The notes beneath the pieces were generated by a model. That model searched no databases. It saw only the letters and a program-made list of their open reading frames with translations, and was not told the origin of the DNA. From Bacteroidota bacterium (GTDB lineage: Bacteria > Bacteroidota > Bacteroidia > UKL13-3), in assembly GCA_947460345.1 (NCBI GenBank), contig CANHGM010000008.1, positions 1-64,000 of the forward strand: a DNA stretch of 64,000 nucleotides, given 5' to 3'. Positions 30,345 through 40,580 of this stretch are shown here, piece by piece. The stretch's first letter is position 1, and each line of letters starts with the position of its first letter. A program made the translations under genes and the position numbers.

Positions 30345-30923
30345 TTAACCAATGGCAACTTCTATTTCCTCGCATAATGAATGGAAAATAGCATCCACTT
30401 CTCCAACACCATTTACGCCTTTATATTTGTTTTGAGCTTGATAAAAGTCTTTAACTGGAAAGGTTTCGGCATTATAAACATCAATTCTTTTTTGAATAAT
30501 TTCAGGATTTACATCATCTGCTCTGCCTGAATCTTTACCTCTTAATAACAATCTTTTTCTAAGTTCATCTTCTTCTACTTCTAATGCAAGCATTAAAGAT
30601 ATTTCAGTAGAAATAGAATATAAAAACTTATCTAAAGCTTCTGCCTGAGCGTGGGTTCTAGGAAAACCATCAAATATAAACCCTTTGGCATTTGGCGTTT
30701 TTAATACTTCGCTTTGCAACATGCTTATGGTTACTTCATCTGGCACCAATTGACCTTTGTCCATATAGCTTTTAGCTAACACTCCCAATTCTGTTTCACC
30801 TTTGATATTGGCTCTAAATATATCACCAGTAGAAAGGTGGACCAAGTTATATTTTACAATGAGCTTTGATGATTGGGTTCCTTTACCTGCTCCCGGAGGG
30901 CCAAAAAGTACGATGTTTAGCAT
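30345..30923 (-). CDS. adk: Adenylate kinase
   Basis: MLNIVLFGPPGAGKGTQSSKLIVKYNLVHLSTGDIFRANI; GFIFDGFPRTHAQAEALD. Confidence 0.98.
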   Translation of the reverse strand: MLNIVLFGPPGAGKGTQSSKLIVKYNLVHLSTGDIFRANIKGETELGVLAKSYMDKGQLVPDEVTISMLQSEVLKTPNAKGFIFDGFPRTHAQAEALDKFLYSISTEISLMLALEVEEDELRKRLLLRGKDSGRADDVNPEIIQKRIDVYNAETFPVKDFYQAQNKYKGVNGVGEVDAIFHSLCEEIEVAIG

Positions 30924-30990
30924 GGATATATATATTTAGGTACAAACTTAATCATAGAAAAAAGAAACACCTCAATATAAAATATTTTTT

Positions 30991-31722
30991 TTATAAAATC
31001 TCTGCTAATGTTTTTGATGAAACATGTTCAATTTTAAATATTTTCATAAAATGACTTAGAAATATTTTTTCAACTTTTTTTATATTTACCTCTTTTCCAA
31101 GCTCTTTTTGCATAGACGTAACTGCTTTATCTGTAATGCCACAAGGAACAATATTGGCAAAATAGCTTAAGTCTGTATTTACATTTAATGCGATACCATG
31201 CATGGTCACCCATCTACTGGTTCTGATCCCCATAGCACATATTTTTCTAGCCTTAAGTGAATCTTCCCCATCTATCCAAACGCCCGTAAGTCCTTCTACT
31301 CTTCCTGATATAATTCCATAATCAGCCAGAGTATTTATCACTGCATCTTCTAAATACCTTAGATATAAATGTATATCCGTAAAAAATTGATCTAAATCTA
31401 AAATAGGATAGAATACCATCTGCCCAGGGCCATGATAAGTGATATCTCCACCCCTGTTTATTTTGTAATATGTTGCTTGAATATTGAACAATTCGTTTTG
31501 TTTAATAATCAAATTTTCTTCTGAACCACTTTTACCTAATGTATATACATGTGGATGTTCAACAAACAACAATTGATTTGAAGGCAAAACCGCTTTTTCT
31601 GGATGATCTCTGTTAAACAATTTTTGTTGTATCGATTTTTGAAAGATAGCATCTTGTAAATCCCAAGCTTCTTTATAATCCATCAATCCTAAATCAGTTA
31701 TATATACTTTGGGTTCACTCAT
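30991..31722 (-). CDS. lipB: Lipoyl(octanoyl) transferase
   Basis: RGGDITYHGPGQMVFYPILDL; KARKICAMGIRTSRWVTMHGIALNVNTDLSYFANIVPCGI (catalytic Lys and Cys). Confidence 0.97.
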   Translation of the reverse strand: MSEPKVYITDLGLMDYKEAWDLQDAIFQKSIQQKLFNRDHPEKAVLPSNQLLFVEHPHVYTLGKSGSEENLIIKQNELFNIQATYYKINRGGDITYHGPGQMVFYPILDLDQFFTDIHLYLRYLEDAVINTLADYGIISGRVEGLTGVWIDGEDSLKARKICAMGIRTSRWVTMHGIALNVNTDLSYFANIVPCGITDKAVTSMQKELGKEVNIKKVEKIFLSHFMKIFKIEHVSSKTLAEIL

Positions 31723-32888
31723 GTTTGGTAAAATTCTATAAATTTCTTAGCCTGACTTTGAATATCAAACGCTGTTGAAACTCTGTTGGATGCCCTTAAA
31801 GTCATAGCTTTTAAAACCTCAGGTTCTGTTTTTATTACTTCAACAATTTGATTAGCTAAGGCTTGTGGGTTTCTTTTGGGAACTATAAAACCAGTTTGAC
31901 TGTGCAGCACATTCTCAGGTAAAGCTCCTGCATCGCTCACAATTGTAACTAATCCTGTAGATTGAGCTTCTAATACAGCATTACAAAAACCTTCATTATT
32001 ACTATATTGAACATATATATCAGATTCACCTAAAAGCTTGGCTATTTCATCTGCATTTTTCTTTCCTAACAATATAAAATGATTTTGTAGTTGGTGTTGA
32101 TTAATTAAAAAAGTACATCTTTCAAATTCATTTCCATCACCAATAATTACCCATGTAAAATCAATGTGTAACTGTTTTAATATACTGGCTGCATATATTT
32201 GGTAGTCTACTCCTTTTATCCAATTTAATCTACCTGTACTGATTATTTTTACTTTGTTAGTTATCAATCCATGATTGCTTTTTAAACTAAAATTAGATGT
32301 ATATATGGCTGGTGTAATTTTCACCACTTCAACAGATGCGGGCAATCCATTGTGCTTGGCAAGCAAGGCTAAATTATCTGATATGGTGTGAAGCTTATCT
32401 ATATATTTCCATAGTTTTTGATAACAATTAGGGTTTTTTAAAGGATATATAGCCATATCATAACCTCTGATTGAAACTGACAACTTTGCTTGTAAGGCTT
32501 TGGCTAAATGTTCTCTGGTAACAACTAAAGTAGCAAATTCAAAATGCAACCAATCTGGTTTATTTAAGATAATGTGTGCATTTAAATAACAATTTTTAAT
32601 AGCGGCAAACATTCCTTGACCTTCTGCTCTTCCTAATGTATAAAACTTAACTGTCTCAGTAAATCTAACTACCAACAATTTAATGAGGATGGGCAAAAAA
32701 CACAAAAGCGACCAATTGCCTTGTGCGGGATAAGCTTTCTTATGCTCAAAATAAAATTTTTCCTTGGTTTGAGATTGAGAAAATACAGTCACTTTAAACC
32801 CCGCCTCCATCAAATTCTTAATTTTTGAATTTAAAAATGTTTCTGAATACACTGGAGGTTGCGACAATATGATTCCTATATGTTTCAC
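31719..32888 (-). CDS. Glycosyltransferase family 4
   Basis: VKIISTGRLNWIKGVDYQIYAASIL; DIYVQYSNNEGFCNAVLEAQSTGLVTIVSDAGALPENV. Confidence 0.93.
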   Translation of the reverse strand: MKHIGIILSQPPVYSETFLNSKIKNLMEAGFKVTVFSQSQTKEKFYFEHKKAYPAQGNWSLLCFLPILIKLLVVRFTETVKFYTLGRAEGQGMFAAIKNCYLNAHIILNKPDWLHFEFATLVVTREHLAKALQAKLSVSIRGYDMAIYPLKNPNCYQKLWKYIDKLHTISDNLALLAKHNGLPASVEVVKITPAIYTSNFSLKSNHGLITNKVKIISTGRLNWIKGVDYQIYAASILKQLHIDFTWVIIGDGNEFERCTFLINQHQLQNHFILLGKKNADEIAKLLGESDIYVQYSNNEGFCNAVLEAQSTGLVTIVSDAGALPENVLHSQTGFIVPKRNPQALANQIVEVIKTEPEVLKAMTLRASNRVSTAFDIQSQAKKFIEFYQT

Positions 32889-34057
32889 TATTTTACAAAT
32901 CTGTTATATAAATTAATAAATTCGTTTGTTTGAGAATCGATATTATAAGATGACTCAATTATAGTTCTTGCGTTTTCAGCTATATTTATTTTTTCAGTAT
33001 TAGATTTTTGGAAATATAATTCAATTTTTTGAGCTAAATCGTTTGAATCGCCATTGTTAAAAAGCATTCCGTTATAGTGATCAACTATTAAGTCATCAGC
33101 CCCATTAAAATTAGAACACAAAACAGGAACTCCTGATGACATGGCTTCAAGAATTGCATTAGAACGCCCTTCTGATATACTTGGCAATACAAATAAGTCG
33201 TTTTTCAAAAGTTCTTTATGTATCTGTTTAGGACTCAATCTGTTTTTTATTTCAATTTCATTCTTTAAATCCAGATCAGCTATTTGATATATAAATTCTT
33301 CATTAGGCATATCTGAAGTAATAATTGTTAACTTTAGGCGTATACTCTTTTGCTTTAATATATATATAGCATCTAAAAGTATAGACAATCCTTTTATCCA
33401 ATTAAAACGTGTTACAGAAACCAATTGCAAAATTTCATTTGTATTTATACTTGGTTTTTTATATTCAAAAAAACCAATATCTATAGCTGCATTAATTAAA
33501 TATACTGGTGAATGTGTATACAATGAAACTTCTTTTTTTAATGCTTCTGAAACAACATGTACAGCATGTACTTTAGGCAACAACTCAAGATATTTTCTAT
33601 GAATTTCATTATCTGCTTGTGGTGATACAAACATCTGTGTTCCTCTCACTGAAACTATAATTGGACATGGTTTATTTTCTAAAATATATTGCAATTTAAT
33701 TATAGACTTCAACCACTGTATATGTATCACATCTAAAGTATATATATAAAATGGAGCTATTCTGTTAAATTCTTTAATTCTTGAATAAAAATTCAAACTT
33801 GAATAATGTTTCCATATATGTAATGCCCTAGCTGGTGATTTTAATAATAACTTAAATATATTTTGAAAAAAAACTACAAACGTAGGTATTGCTTTTTTAG
33901 GTCGTTGATGAATATATATACTACTGTTTTCAAATGTATAAGCCCCTTTTACTTGAGTGAATATATGTAAACTATGGTGTCTTGAAGCTATATTTTCAAT
34001 ACTACTTTTGATAAAGGTAGGACATGGCAATGCCGATATATCCATGCCTATTCTCAT
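32888..34057 (-). CDS. Glycosyltransferase family 4
   Basis: LQLVSVTRFNWIKGLSILLDAIYIL; DLFVLPSISEGRSNAILEAMSSGVPVLCSNFNGADDLI. Confidence 0.93.
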   Translation of the reverse strand: MRIGMDISALPCPTFIKSSIENIASRHHSLHIFTQVKGAYTFENSSIYIHQRPKKAIPTFVVFFQNIFKLLLKSPARALHIWKHYSSLNFYSRIKEFNRIAPFYIYTLDVIHIQWLKSIIKLQYILENKPCPIIVSVRGTQMFVSPQADNEIHRKYLELLPKVHAVHVVSEALKKEVSLYTHSPVYLINAAIDIGFFEYKKPSINTNEILQLVSVTRFNWIKGLSILLDAIYILKQKSIRLKLTIITSDMPNEEFIYQIADLDLKNEIEIKNRLSPKQIHKELLKNDLFVLPSISEGRSNAILEAMSSGVPVLCSNFNGADDLIVDHYNGMLFNNGDSNDLAQKIELYFQKSNTEKINIAENARTIIESSYNIDSQTNEFINLYNRFVK

Positions 34058-35457
34058 TTGTTTCGCAATCTATGAAAGGTAGACAATGTAAGCAATATAC
34101 TTAATGGGTGCGAATTATAGACCCCATCTTTTACAAAATCTTTATAGCATTTTTTTACAATACTTTTATCAACAAACTGATTAAAAGAATCATTATATAT
34201 ATAGCTGTTTAATGATGAGATATTTTGTTCTCCTAAAAACTGCAATTCCCAATTTCTTGAAATATTATTTTGTTTAGCTAATGTTCTTTTTAATTTGCCT
34301 ACCAACCTATTTGGTATATTATGCCACTTATGGAAATTTTGATAATGATATAAATCTAAACCGTGACCTTGCCACGTAATTTTAGCCAATTCAGGAGCAT
34401 ATATTTTTAAATATTCTATTTGAATTTGTCTGGCGTTTAGCAGTTTTTCAGGTATGGTACATATAAATTCACATATGGCATCATCATAATAAGGAACAGC
34501 TATTTGACTATTTCTTCTAAAAATACTCATATTCGAACTTGTCCATCTTGGTGCCCAATACATGCTTTTAAATGCCCTGATTCGGCTATTCGCATTAGGA
34601 ATGTTTATTTCTGCTAACAAACTTGAAATTCTATTCTTCAAATAACTACTAAAATCTCCATCTAATTTCCAAAACTCCCATAGTACAATACCCAATTGCT
34701 CACCACCTTTTTTTAATACTTTTTTATATAACACATTCACTTGTTCATCAAAAGATAAGTCGTCTGCTACTCCCATTCCGTCAAATAACACATCTCCCCA
34801 ATGACCTAAGAAAAAACAATTACCTAGTTTTTCAATATCATCTATTACAGCCATTTGTCTTGGATGTGTAAACTCTGATGTACAATTATTTAATTTGCCT
34901 AATTCGTCAATTTTCCTCCATAAATACCCTTTTTTAATTTTATAAGAAGTAAATGAAAACGATTCAGCTTTTGCAATTTTTTTACTATACCATGTTTCTG
35001 ATTCACCGCCTTCAAACTCATATGAATATGCTTTCACTGGATTGCGATGCTTTAATGCTGCTGCAAGTGAGCGGCTATCAAGCCCTCCTGAAAGTGGTAA
35101 TATTACTTCTTTATTTAATGAAAGTCTATCTACCGTTTGCTGAAAAACTTCTGCAAATTCTTTTGTAGCTTCTGCTAATGAAATATTCCTAGGTTCGTTA
35201 TACCATGAAAAATATTTTCTTTTTTGGGTTATTATATCACCATTTAATTGATACTCTGTTGCTGGTTTCAAGGCTTTAACGCCAATAAAATGGGTGTCAT
35301 CATCTAAGAAAAAACCACAAGCTGCAAAAGTACAAATTGCTTTTAAGTCAAGCTCTTTATTTAATTCTAAATAGTCTTGTTCTTTTACAATTTGATTGGT
35401 CTCTGTATTATAATATACAGGTGTACTTGGAATGATTCCATTTCTAATCATGGGCAA
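34054..35457 (-). CDS. Asparagine synthase-related protein with truncated N-terminal (glutaminase) half
   Basis: VILPLSGGLDSRSLAAALKHRN PP-loop; N-terminus MPMIRNGIIPSTPVYYNTETNQ... lacks a Cys2 nucleophile region. Start is TTG 35457 or ATG 35451. Confidence 0.85.
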   Translation of the reverse strand: MPMIRNGIIPSTPVYYNTETNQIVKEQDYLELNKELDLKAICTFAACGFFLDDDTHFIGVKALKPATEYQLNGDIITQKRKYFSWYNEPRNISLAEATKEFAEVFQQTVDRLSLNKEVILPLSGGLDSRSLAAALKHRNPVKAYSYEFEGGESETWYSKKIAKAESFSFTSYKIKKGYLWRKIDELGKLNNCTSEFTHPRQMAVIDDIEKLGNCFFLGHWGDVLFDGMGVADDLSFDEQVNVLYKKVLKKGGEQLGIVLWEFWKLDGDFSSYLKNRISSLLAEINIPNANSRIRAFKSMYWAPRWTSSNMSIFRRNSQIAVPYYDDAICEFICTIPEKLLNARQIQIEYLKIYAPELAKITWQGHGLDLYHYQNFHKWHNIPNRLVGKLKRTLAKQNNISRNWELQFLGEQNISSLNSYIYNDSFNQFVDKSIVKKCYKDFVKDGVYNSHPLSILLTLSTFHRLRNK

Positions 35458-35949
35458 CTATTGTTTTTGTCTATAATAAGCTATCAAATCAGTTGATGGT
35501 ATTGAGTTCACTCCAAATTGTCTTAACAGAGTTACTATTTGTCCGCGATGCATAGTAGAGTGGTTTACTACATGCTGCAATACATGAAAATTGCTATTGG
35601 TAAATGCCATACCTTTTAAATTTTTATAGGTGATGGTTTGCTCTAAAAATGCTTCACTATTATTTTCTATAAAAGTAATTATTTCTTTCTCTTGGGCTAA
35701 AATTGATTTCACTGCTTCTTCAAATGTACCTTCAAACAACCCACTTGCAGGCCAAGGTGTAATTTCAACATTTTTAAGTCTTTCAAACCAAATGGTTTCT
35801 GCATCCCATGAATGATAAACAGTTTTTCTAATGGTACTAAAACTACTTATTACGTCTGTGTCTATAATAGTTACATCAATTGCTTGAAGTAACTGAGTAT
35901 TAGCCCACAAATTGTAGTTAAGTAAATTTAATATGTTCTCTTTCAACAT
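35458..35949 (-). CDS. DinB family protein
   Basis: LLNYNLWANTQLLQAI; LQHVVNHSTMHRGQIVTLLRQFG. Confidence 0.9.
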   Translation of the reverse strand: MLKENILNLLNYNLWANTQLLQAIDVTIIDTDVISSFSTIRKTVYHSWDAETIWFERLKNVEITPWPASGLFEGTFEEAVKSILAQEKEIITFIENNSEAFLEQTITYKNLKGMAFTNSNFHVLQHVVNHSTMHRGQIVTLLRQFGVNSIPSTDLIAYYRQKQ

Positions 35950-36703
35950 TTATATAATAATCATTAGTTAGTTCTAAAAACTCAGGGGTTCTAATACCCA
36001 AATCTGTGTGCAAAATTAACTCAGAACGTTGAAAAGCAGTTGAGAATTTTCTTAATCTTAATATAACTCTTTTGGGTGCTTTTTTATCTACTGAAATGAT
36101 ATCTAATTGTGATTGTATATAAAACCCTTGTTCTACTGCTATGGCCGTAAACTCTACTGCTCTTTTATAAGGTATAATTACAAAAAAAACACCTTCTAAA
36201 GTCAACAATTTAAACGCTCCTTTAATTAACTCAACAAAGGGTAAGAAATCGTCGTATCTAGCTTGTTTTCTGTTAATTTCAGGAACTTGCTGATGATTAT
36301 TTTCATGAAATATTTGAGGTGAAAAGAAAGGAGGATTTGATACTATTAGGTCATAGCTTTGTTCAGGTTTGTGTATTGCAAAACCAATAAAACAAGTTTC
36401 AATTGCTCGTAATTTATTTTTCCAAGTAGAATTTTCGAAATTTTCTTTGGCTTGTGAACAAGCTTCAGCGTTTAATTCTACTGCATCTATCTCATGGTTT
36501 AGCTTTTGTGCCAACATCAATGATACAATACCTGTGCCCGTACCAATATCTAATGCCTTATCTCCAAAAATCAATTCTTTTGCACACATATTTGCAACAT
36601 AAGCACCCAAAACAACTGCGTCAGTATTCACTTTCATAGCACACTTATCATGTTCAACAGTAAACTGTTTAAAATGAAAAGATTTTCCTCTTACTTTTGA
36701 CAT
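35918..36703 (-). CDS. tRNA1(Val) (adenine(37)-N6)-methyltransferase (YfiC/TrmN6-like)
   Basis: FHFKQFTVEHDKCAMKVNTDAVVLGAY; ALDIGTGTGIVSLMLAQ; DLIVSNPPFF. Confidence 0.93.
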   Translation of the reverse strand: MSKVRGKSFHFKQFTVEHDKCAMKVNTDAVVLGAYVANMCAKELIFGDKALDIGTGTGIVSLMLAQKLNHEIDAVELNAEACSQAKENFENSTWKNKLRAIETCFIGFAIHKPEQSYDLIVSNPPFFSPQIFHENNHQQVPEINRKQARYDDFLPFVELIKGAFKLLTLEGVFFVIIPYKRAVEFTAIAVEQGFYIQSQLDIISVDKKAPKRVILRLRKFSTAFQRSELILHTDLGIRTPEFLELTNDYYINVEREHIKFT

Positions 36704-36808
36704 AAATTTCAGTACAAAATTATATGAATTACTCTTTAAATTATTGTCATATTTTAAAAACTCCTGTTAATTATATATTATTTGCTGTAAATTAAATTAA
36801 ACACAACT

Positions 36809-38437
36809 ATGATCATTGAAAAAAACTTAGTAGATTGGCAAACTAAAACTATTTTTCCTGCTAAAATTACCGTTGAAAATCAATATATAAAAGCTATTGA
36901 AAGAATTGATAAGCATATAGATGGCTTTGTGATGCCAGGTTTTGTTGATGCCCATGTACATATTGAAAGTTCGCTTTTAATTCCTTCTGAATTTGCCAGA
37001 ATGGCCGTGGTTCATGGCACTGTCGCTACAGTATCTGACCCTCATGAAATAGCTAATGTGTGTGGCAAAGAAGGTGTTTTATATATGATTGAAAATGCCA
37101 GTAAAGTGCCTTTTAACTTTTGTTTTGGTGCCCCAAGTTGTGTGCCTGCTACTATATTCGAAACCAATGGTGCTTCTTTAGATGCTGAAGTTGTAAATGA
37201 ACTTTTAAATCATCCTCATATATATTACTTAACAGAGATGATGAACTACCCTGGGGTGATATACAATGATGAAGAAGTACACCGAAAAATAGCCTATGCC
37301 AAAGCGTCTAATTTACCAATAGATGGGCATGCTCCTTCCCTATCTGGCGAGTCTTTAGACAAATATATTTCTGCTGGTATTTCTACTGACCACGAATGCT
37401 CTGAACTTGATGAAGCCATTGAGAAAGCTAAAAAAGGCATGAAAATTTTGATTCGAGAAGGGAGTGCCGCTAAAAACTTTGACTCTCTAATTCCTATTAT
37501 CGACAAATTCCCTGCTCAAGTAATGTTCTGCAGCGACGACAAACATCCTGACAGTCTAGAAATGAGCCATATAAGAGATTTAGCTCAAAAAGCTTTAGAT
37601 CTTGGGTATGATTTCTGGGATATTATATATGCTGCTTGTATTCACCCTGTTTTACATTACCAAATCCCTAGCGGATTGCTCAGAGTAGGTGACAAAGCAG
37701 ATTTTATAACTACCGATAATCTTCAGTCTTTCTCAAATATTTGTACTTATATAAATGGTATAAAAGTAGCCGAACATGGCCAAACATTTATAAAAAGGAT
37801 TGAAGAAAAATCAATCAATAATTTTAATACTTCACCAAAAAATACAGCTGATTTTATATTGAATATTCCTGTAGAAAGCAGGAATGCTCAAGTTATCGTT
37901 ATTCATGATGGTCAACTACTCACAAGCAAAGAAAATATAATTTTACCTACTGGTGTTTCAACTTTCGAAAGTGATATCAATCAAGATATAATAAAATTAG
38001 TGGTTGTGAATAGGTATTCAAATGCAAAAGTAGCAATGGCATTAGTAAAAAATTCAGGTATTAAAAGTGGTGCAATTGCCTCATCAGTAGCCCATGACAG
38101 TCATAATATAGTAGCTATGGGTTGTAACGATAAGGATATATGCAATGCCGTAAATCTTGTTATTAAAGAAAAAGGTGGTCTTGCCTATTCAAATAACCAA
38201 ATCAAACATATACTTCCATTGCCCGTTGCAGGGTTGATGAACAATATGGATGCTTGGGAAATGGCTGATGCATATACCGCAATAGATGAATTAGTTAAAA
38301 CAGGAACTCAAACAACCCTCAAAGCACCTTTTATGACTTTAAGCTTTTTAGCCTTACCTGTAATTCCTCAATTAAAACTAACAGATAAAGGTTTATTTGA
38401 TGTAAACACTTTTGCTTATAGTGAGTTGTTTAGTTAA
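36809..38437 (+). CDS. ade: Adenine deaminase
   Basis: GFVMPGFVDAHVHIESSLLIPSEFARMAVVHGTVATVSDPHEIANVCG; SSVAHDSHNIVAMG. Confidence 0.97.
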   Translation: MIIEKNLVDWQTKTIFPAKITVENQYIKAIERIDKHIDGFVMPGFVDAHVHIESSLLIPSEFARMAVVHGTVATVSDPHEIANVCGKEGVLYMIENASKVPFNFCFGAPSCVPATIFETNGASLDAEVVNELLNHPHIYYLTEMMNYPGVIYNDEEVHRKIAYAKASNLPIDGHAPSLSGESLDKYISAGISTDHECSELDEAIEKAKKGMKILIREGSAAKNFDSLIPIIDKFPAQVMFCSDDKHPDSLEMSHIRDLAQKALDLGYDFWDIIYAACIHPVLHYQIPSGLLRVGDKADFITTDNLQSFSNICTYINGIKVAEHGQTFIKRIEEKSINNFNTSPKNTADFILNIPVESRNAQVIVIHDGQLLTSKENIILPTGVSTFESDINQDIIKLVVVNRYSNAKVAMALVKNSGIKSGAIASSVAHDSHNIVAMGCNDKDICNAVNLVIKEKGGLAYSNNQIKHILPLPVAGLMNNMDAWEMADAYTAIDELVKTGTQTTLKAPFMTLSFLALPVIPQLKLTDKGLFDVNTFAYSELFS

Positions 38438-38440
38438 TTG

Positions 38441-40327
38441 TTAATGCTCTAAATATTGCCTAAACACCTCTTGCAAGTAACTCTTCCCTTCTTTTAACAA
38501 TTGCGGGGTCATCGTTGTATCGGTTATATAATTGTGGTGATACTCCCCTCCTCTAAACAAATCTATAGAATATTCGTTTCCTGGTCGCATATATATAAAC
38601 CCATCTGGACTATATGGCATATATGCAAACTCTTGATGGTATGGATTTAACATATTTCTACTCCATATAAATTCTTGGTGTTTCAATCCTAACTGATTAA
38701 GCAGAATTGCTGCTAAATCATGCTGTTGTATCATTTTAGTATACTTAACTCCTCTGTATTCTGGCTTGATCACTTGTCCATAAAACAACATAGGTATATG
38801 ATGATGTCTAGCACAAAAAGGGTCTGTATGCAAATGGGTTGGATGTGCATGGTCTGAAACAAATATAAACAAGGTATTGTTAAACCATGGTTGCTTTTTA
38901 GCATCAGCTATAAACTTACCAATGCTCTTATCTGTGTAATGAACTGAGTTAAGATAAGGTTTCTCATCTCCACCTTTCTTTATCACCTCTTTCATAGGTT
39001 GGTCATACGGGCTATGACTACTCAGTGTGAATATACTATTAAAAAAGGGTTGTTTAGATTGAGAATTTTGCTTGTTTAGCTCAGCAAATATATATTCATC
39101 AGGTATACCTAATTTCCCTTCCGGATATCCTGAAAAATCTTTCCCTTCTTTGATTACATCAAAATTATTATACCACATATATCCTTTAATATTTCCATAT
39201 ATCAATTGGCCTCCAAACTGAAATGAGGTATGATAACCCGCTTGTTTAAATGAATTAACGATACTAGGCAAATGCTGAAACTTATCAGGTTGTGATATGA
39301 TTGAATGCTCTGGTTGTGCTGGAAAGGCACTCCATATAGAAGCCATACCTTGTTCTGACCTATCTCCACTTCCATAGCATTCAGTAAACAAAAATCCATC
39401 ATCGCATAGCTTTTCAAATTCTGGTGTTATACCACTATCACCTTGAGTATACTTAATCATATCAGCACTCCAACTTTCTAAAATCACTAATACCACATTA
39501 GGTCTGGTGTTGTTTAATATCATTATAGAAGTATCTTTTGAAACTTCGAACATTCCTTTTAATGTTTTTTGTGCTTCATCATCCGTATAAAATTGATACG
39601 GATTTTTATCGGTATCAATACTCATATTTTGATATATGCTATTCATAAAGTTCCAAAATGAATTGGTGGCAGCCACGTTCAAATCGTTGCTTTTGCTATA
39701 ATAACATTCACTTTGGTTAATGGGTATTTGTTGTAAACCGCCTCTTAAACCAATAGCTACCAAAAATGCACTTATAAGCAAATAGGGAAACGGAAAAATC
39801 CAATTTTTATCAAGTTTTTGTAAATGAGTATATATATATTTATTGAAAAATAAAATTCCAATACCTGCCTGAAAAACAATAAAGAACAAAGCAACTACGG
39901 TAGTTTTAACACCAGCCGTATTAATAACTTCATCTGGGTTAGACAAATATTTAATGGCTTTGTAATTTAGTTTCGCTCCCCATTCACTATACAGTTGCAA
40001 TTCTGCACCAGTAATAATAGATATATAGGCTATGATGATATAAAAATAATACCTGATGATATAGTTAAATAAGTTTAAGCCTATGAGCGATTGTAAAAAC
40101 ATCAATAAGACAGGAATACCCATAATATAGGCTGTGGCAGATAAGTCTAGTCTTAAAGCATGTACAAACAACATTAAAATATCTGACCAACTATTGGTGA
40201 ATATTTTATCAGCATGATAGAAAATAAACACCAACTTATTGAGCGTAAAAAACAACAATATAAACAGCACCATTTTTAAGGTGTTTTGTATAATATTTTT
40301 TAAATTATATGGTGTTGTAATGTTCAA
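38441..40327 (-). CDS. LTA synthase / sulfatase-superfamily phosphoglycerol transferase-like membrane protein
   Basis: Five N-terminal TMs; PNVVLVILESWSADMI; GSGDRSEQGMASIWSAFP; FIFVSDHAHPTHLHTDPFCARHHHIPMLFYG. Confidence 0.92.
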   Translation of the reverse strand: MNITTPYNLKNIIQNTLKMVLFILLFFTLNKLVFIFYHADKIFTNSWSDILMLFVHALRLDLSATAYIMGIPVLLMFLQSLIGLNLFNYIIRYYFYIIIAYISIITGAELQLYSEWGAKLNYKAIKYLSNPDEVINTAGVKTTVVALFFIVFQAGIGILFFNKYIYTHLQKLDKNWIFPFPYLLISAFLVAIGLRGGLQQIPINQSECYYSKSNDLNVAATNSFWNFMNSIYQNMSIDTDKNPYQFYTDDEAQKTLKGMFEVSKDTSIMILNNTRPNVVLVILESWSADMIKYTQGDSGITPEFEKLCDDGFLFTECYGSGDRSEQGMASIWSAFPAQPEHSIISQPDKFQHLPSIVNSFKQAGYHTSFQFGGQLIYGNIKGYMWYNNFDVIKEGKDFSGYPEGKLGIPDEYIFAELNKQNSQSKQPFFNSIFTLSSHSPYDQPMKEVIKKGGDEKPYLNSVHYTDKSIGKFIADAKKQPWFNNTLFIFVSDHAHPTHLHTDPFCARHHHIPMLFYGQVIKPEYRGVKYTKMIQQHDLAAILLNQLGLKHQEFIWSRNMLNPYHQEFAYMPYSPDGFIYMRPGNEYSIDLFRGGEYHHNYITDTTMTPQLLKEGKSYLQEVFRQYLEH

Positions 40328-40528
40328 TAGAATAAGGGTGCAATATTAACTAATTATATGGGATTTGTATATATTTAGCAATTATAGTTTAGTCATAAAA
40401 AACATTGTAGCTAGCAATACCAGGTTTCAAAACTTGCTTTTATATAATTTTATTTTTATATAGTAAGTAAGCGGCTTGCTTTTGATTTAATTAATTACGA
40501 ATAGATTTATTTATAAGAATAAATCATA

Positions 40529-40558
40529 AAAAAAACCACCTCAAATGAGATGGTTTTT
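40529..40558 (-). terminator. Rho-independent terminator closing the ribosomal cluster after rpsC
   Basis: aaaaaaACCAcCTCaaatGAGaTGGTttttatg. Confidence 0.8.
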
Positions 40559-40580
40559 ATGTTTATGCAATTATATAAAA

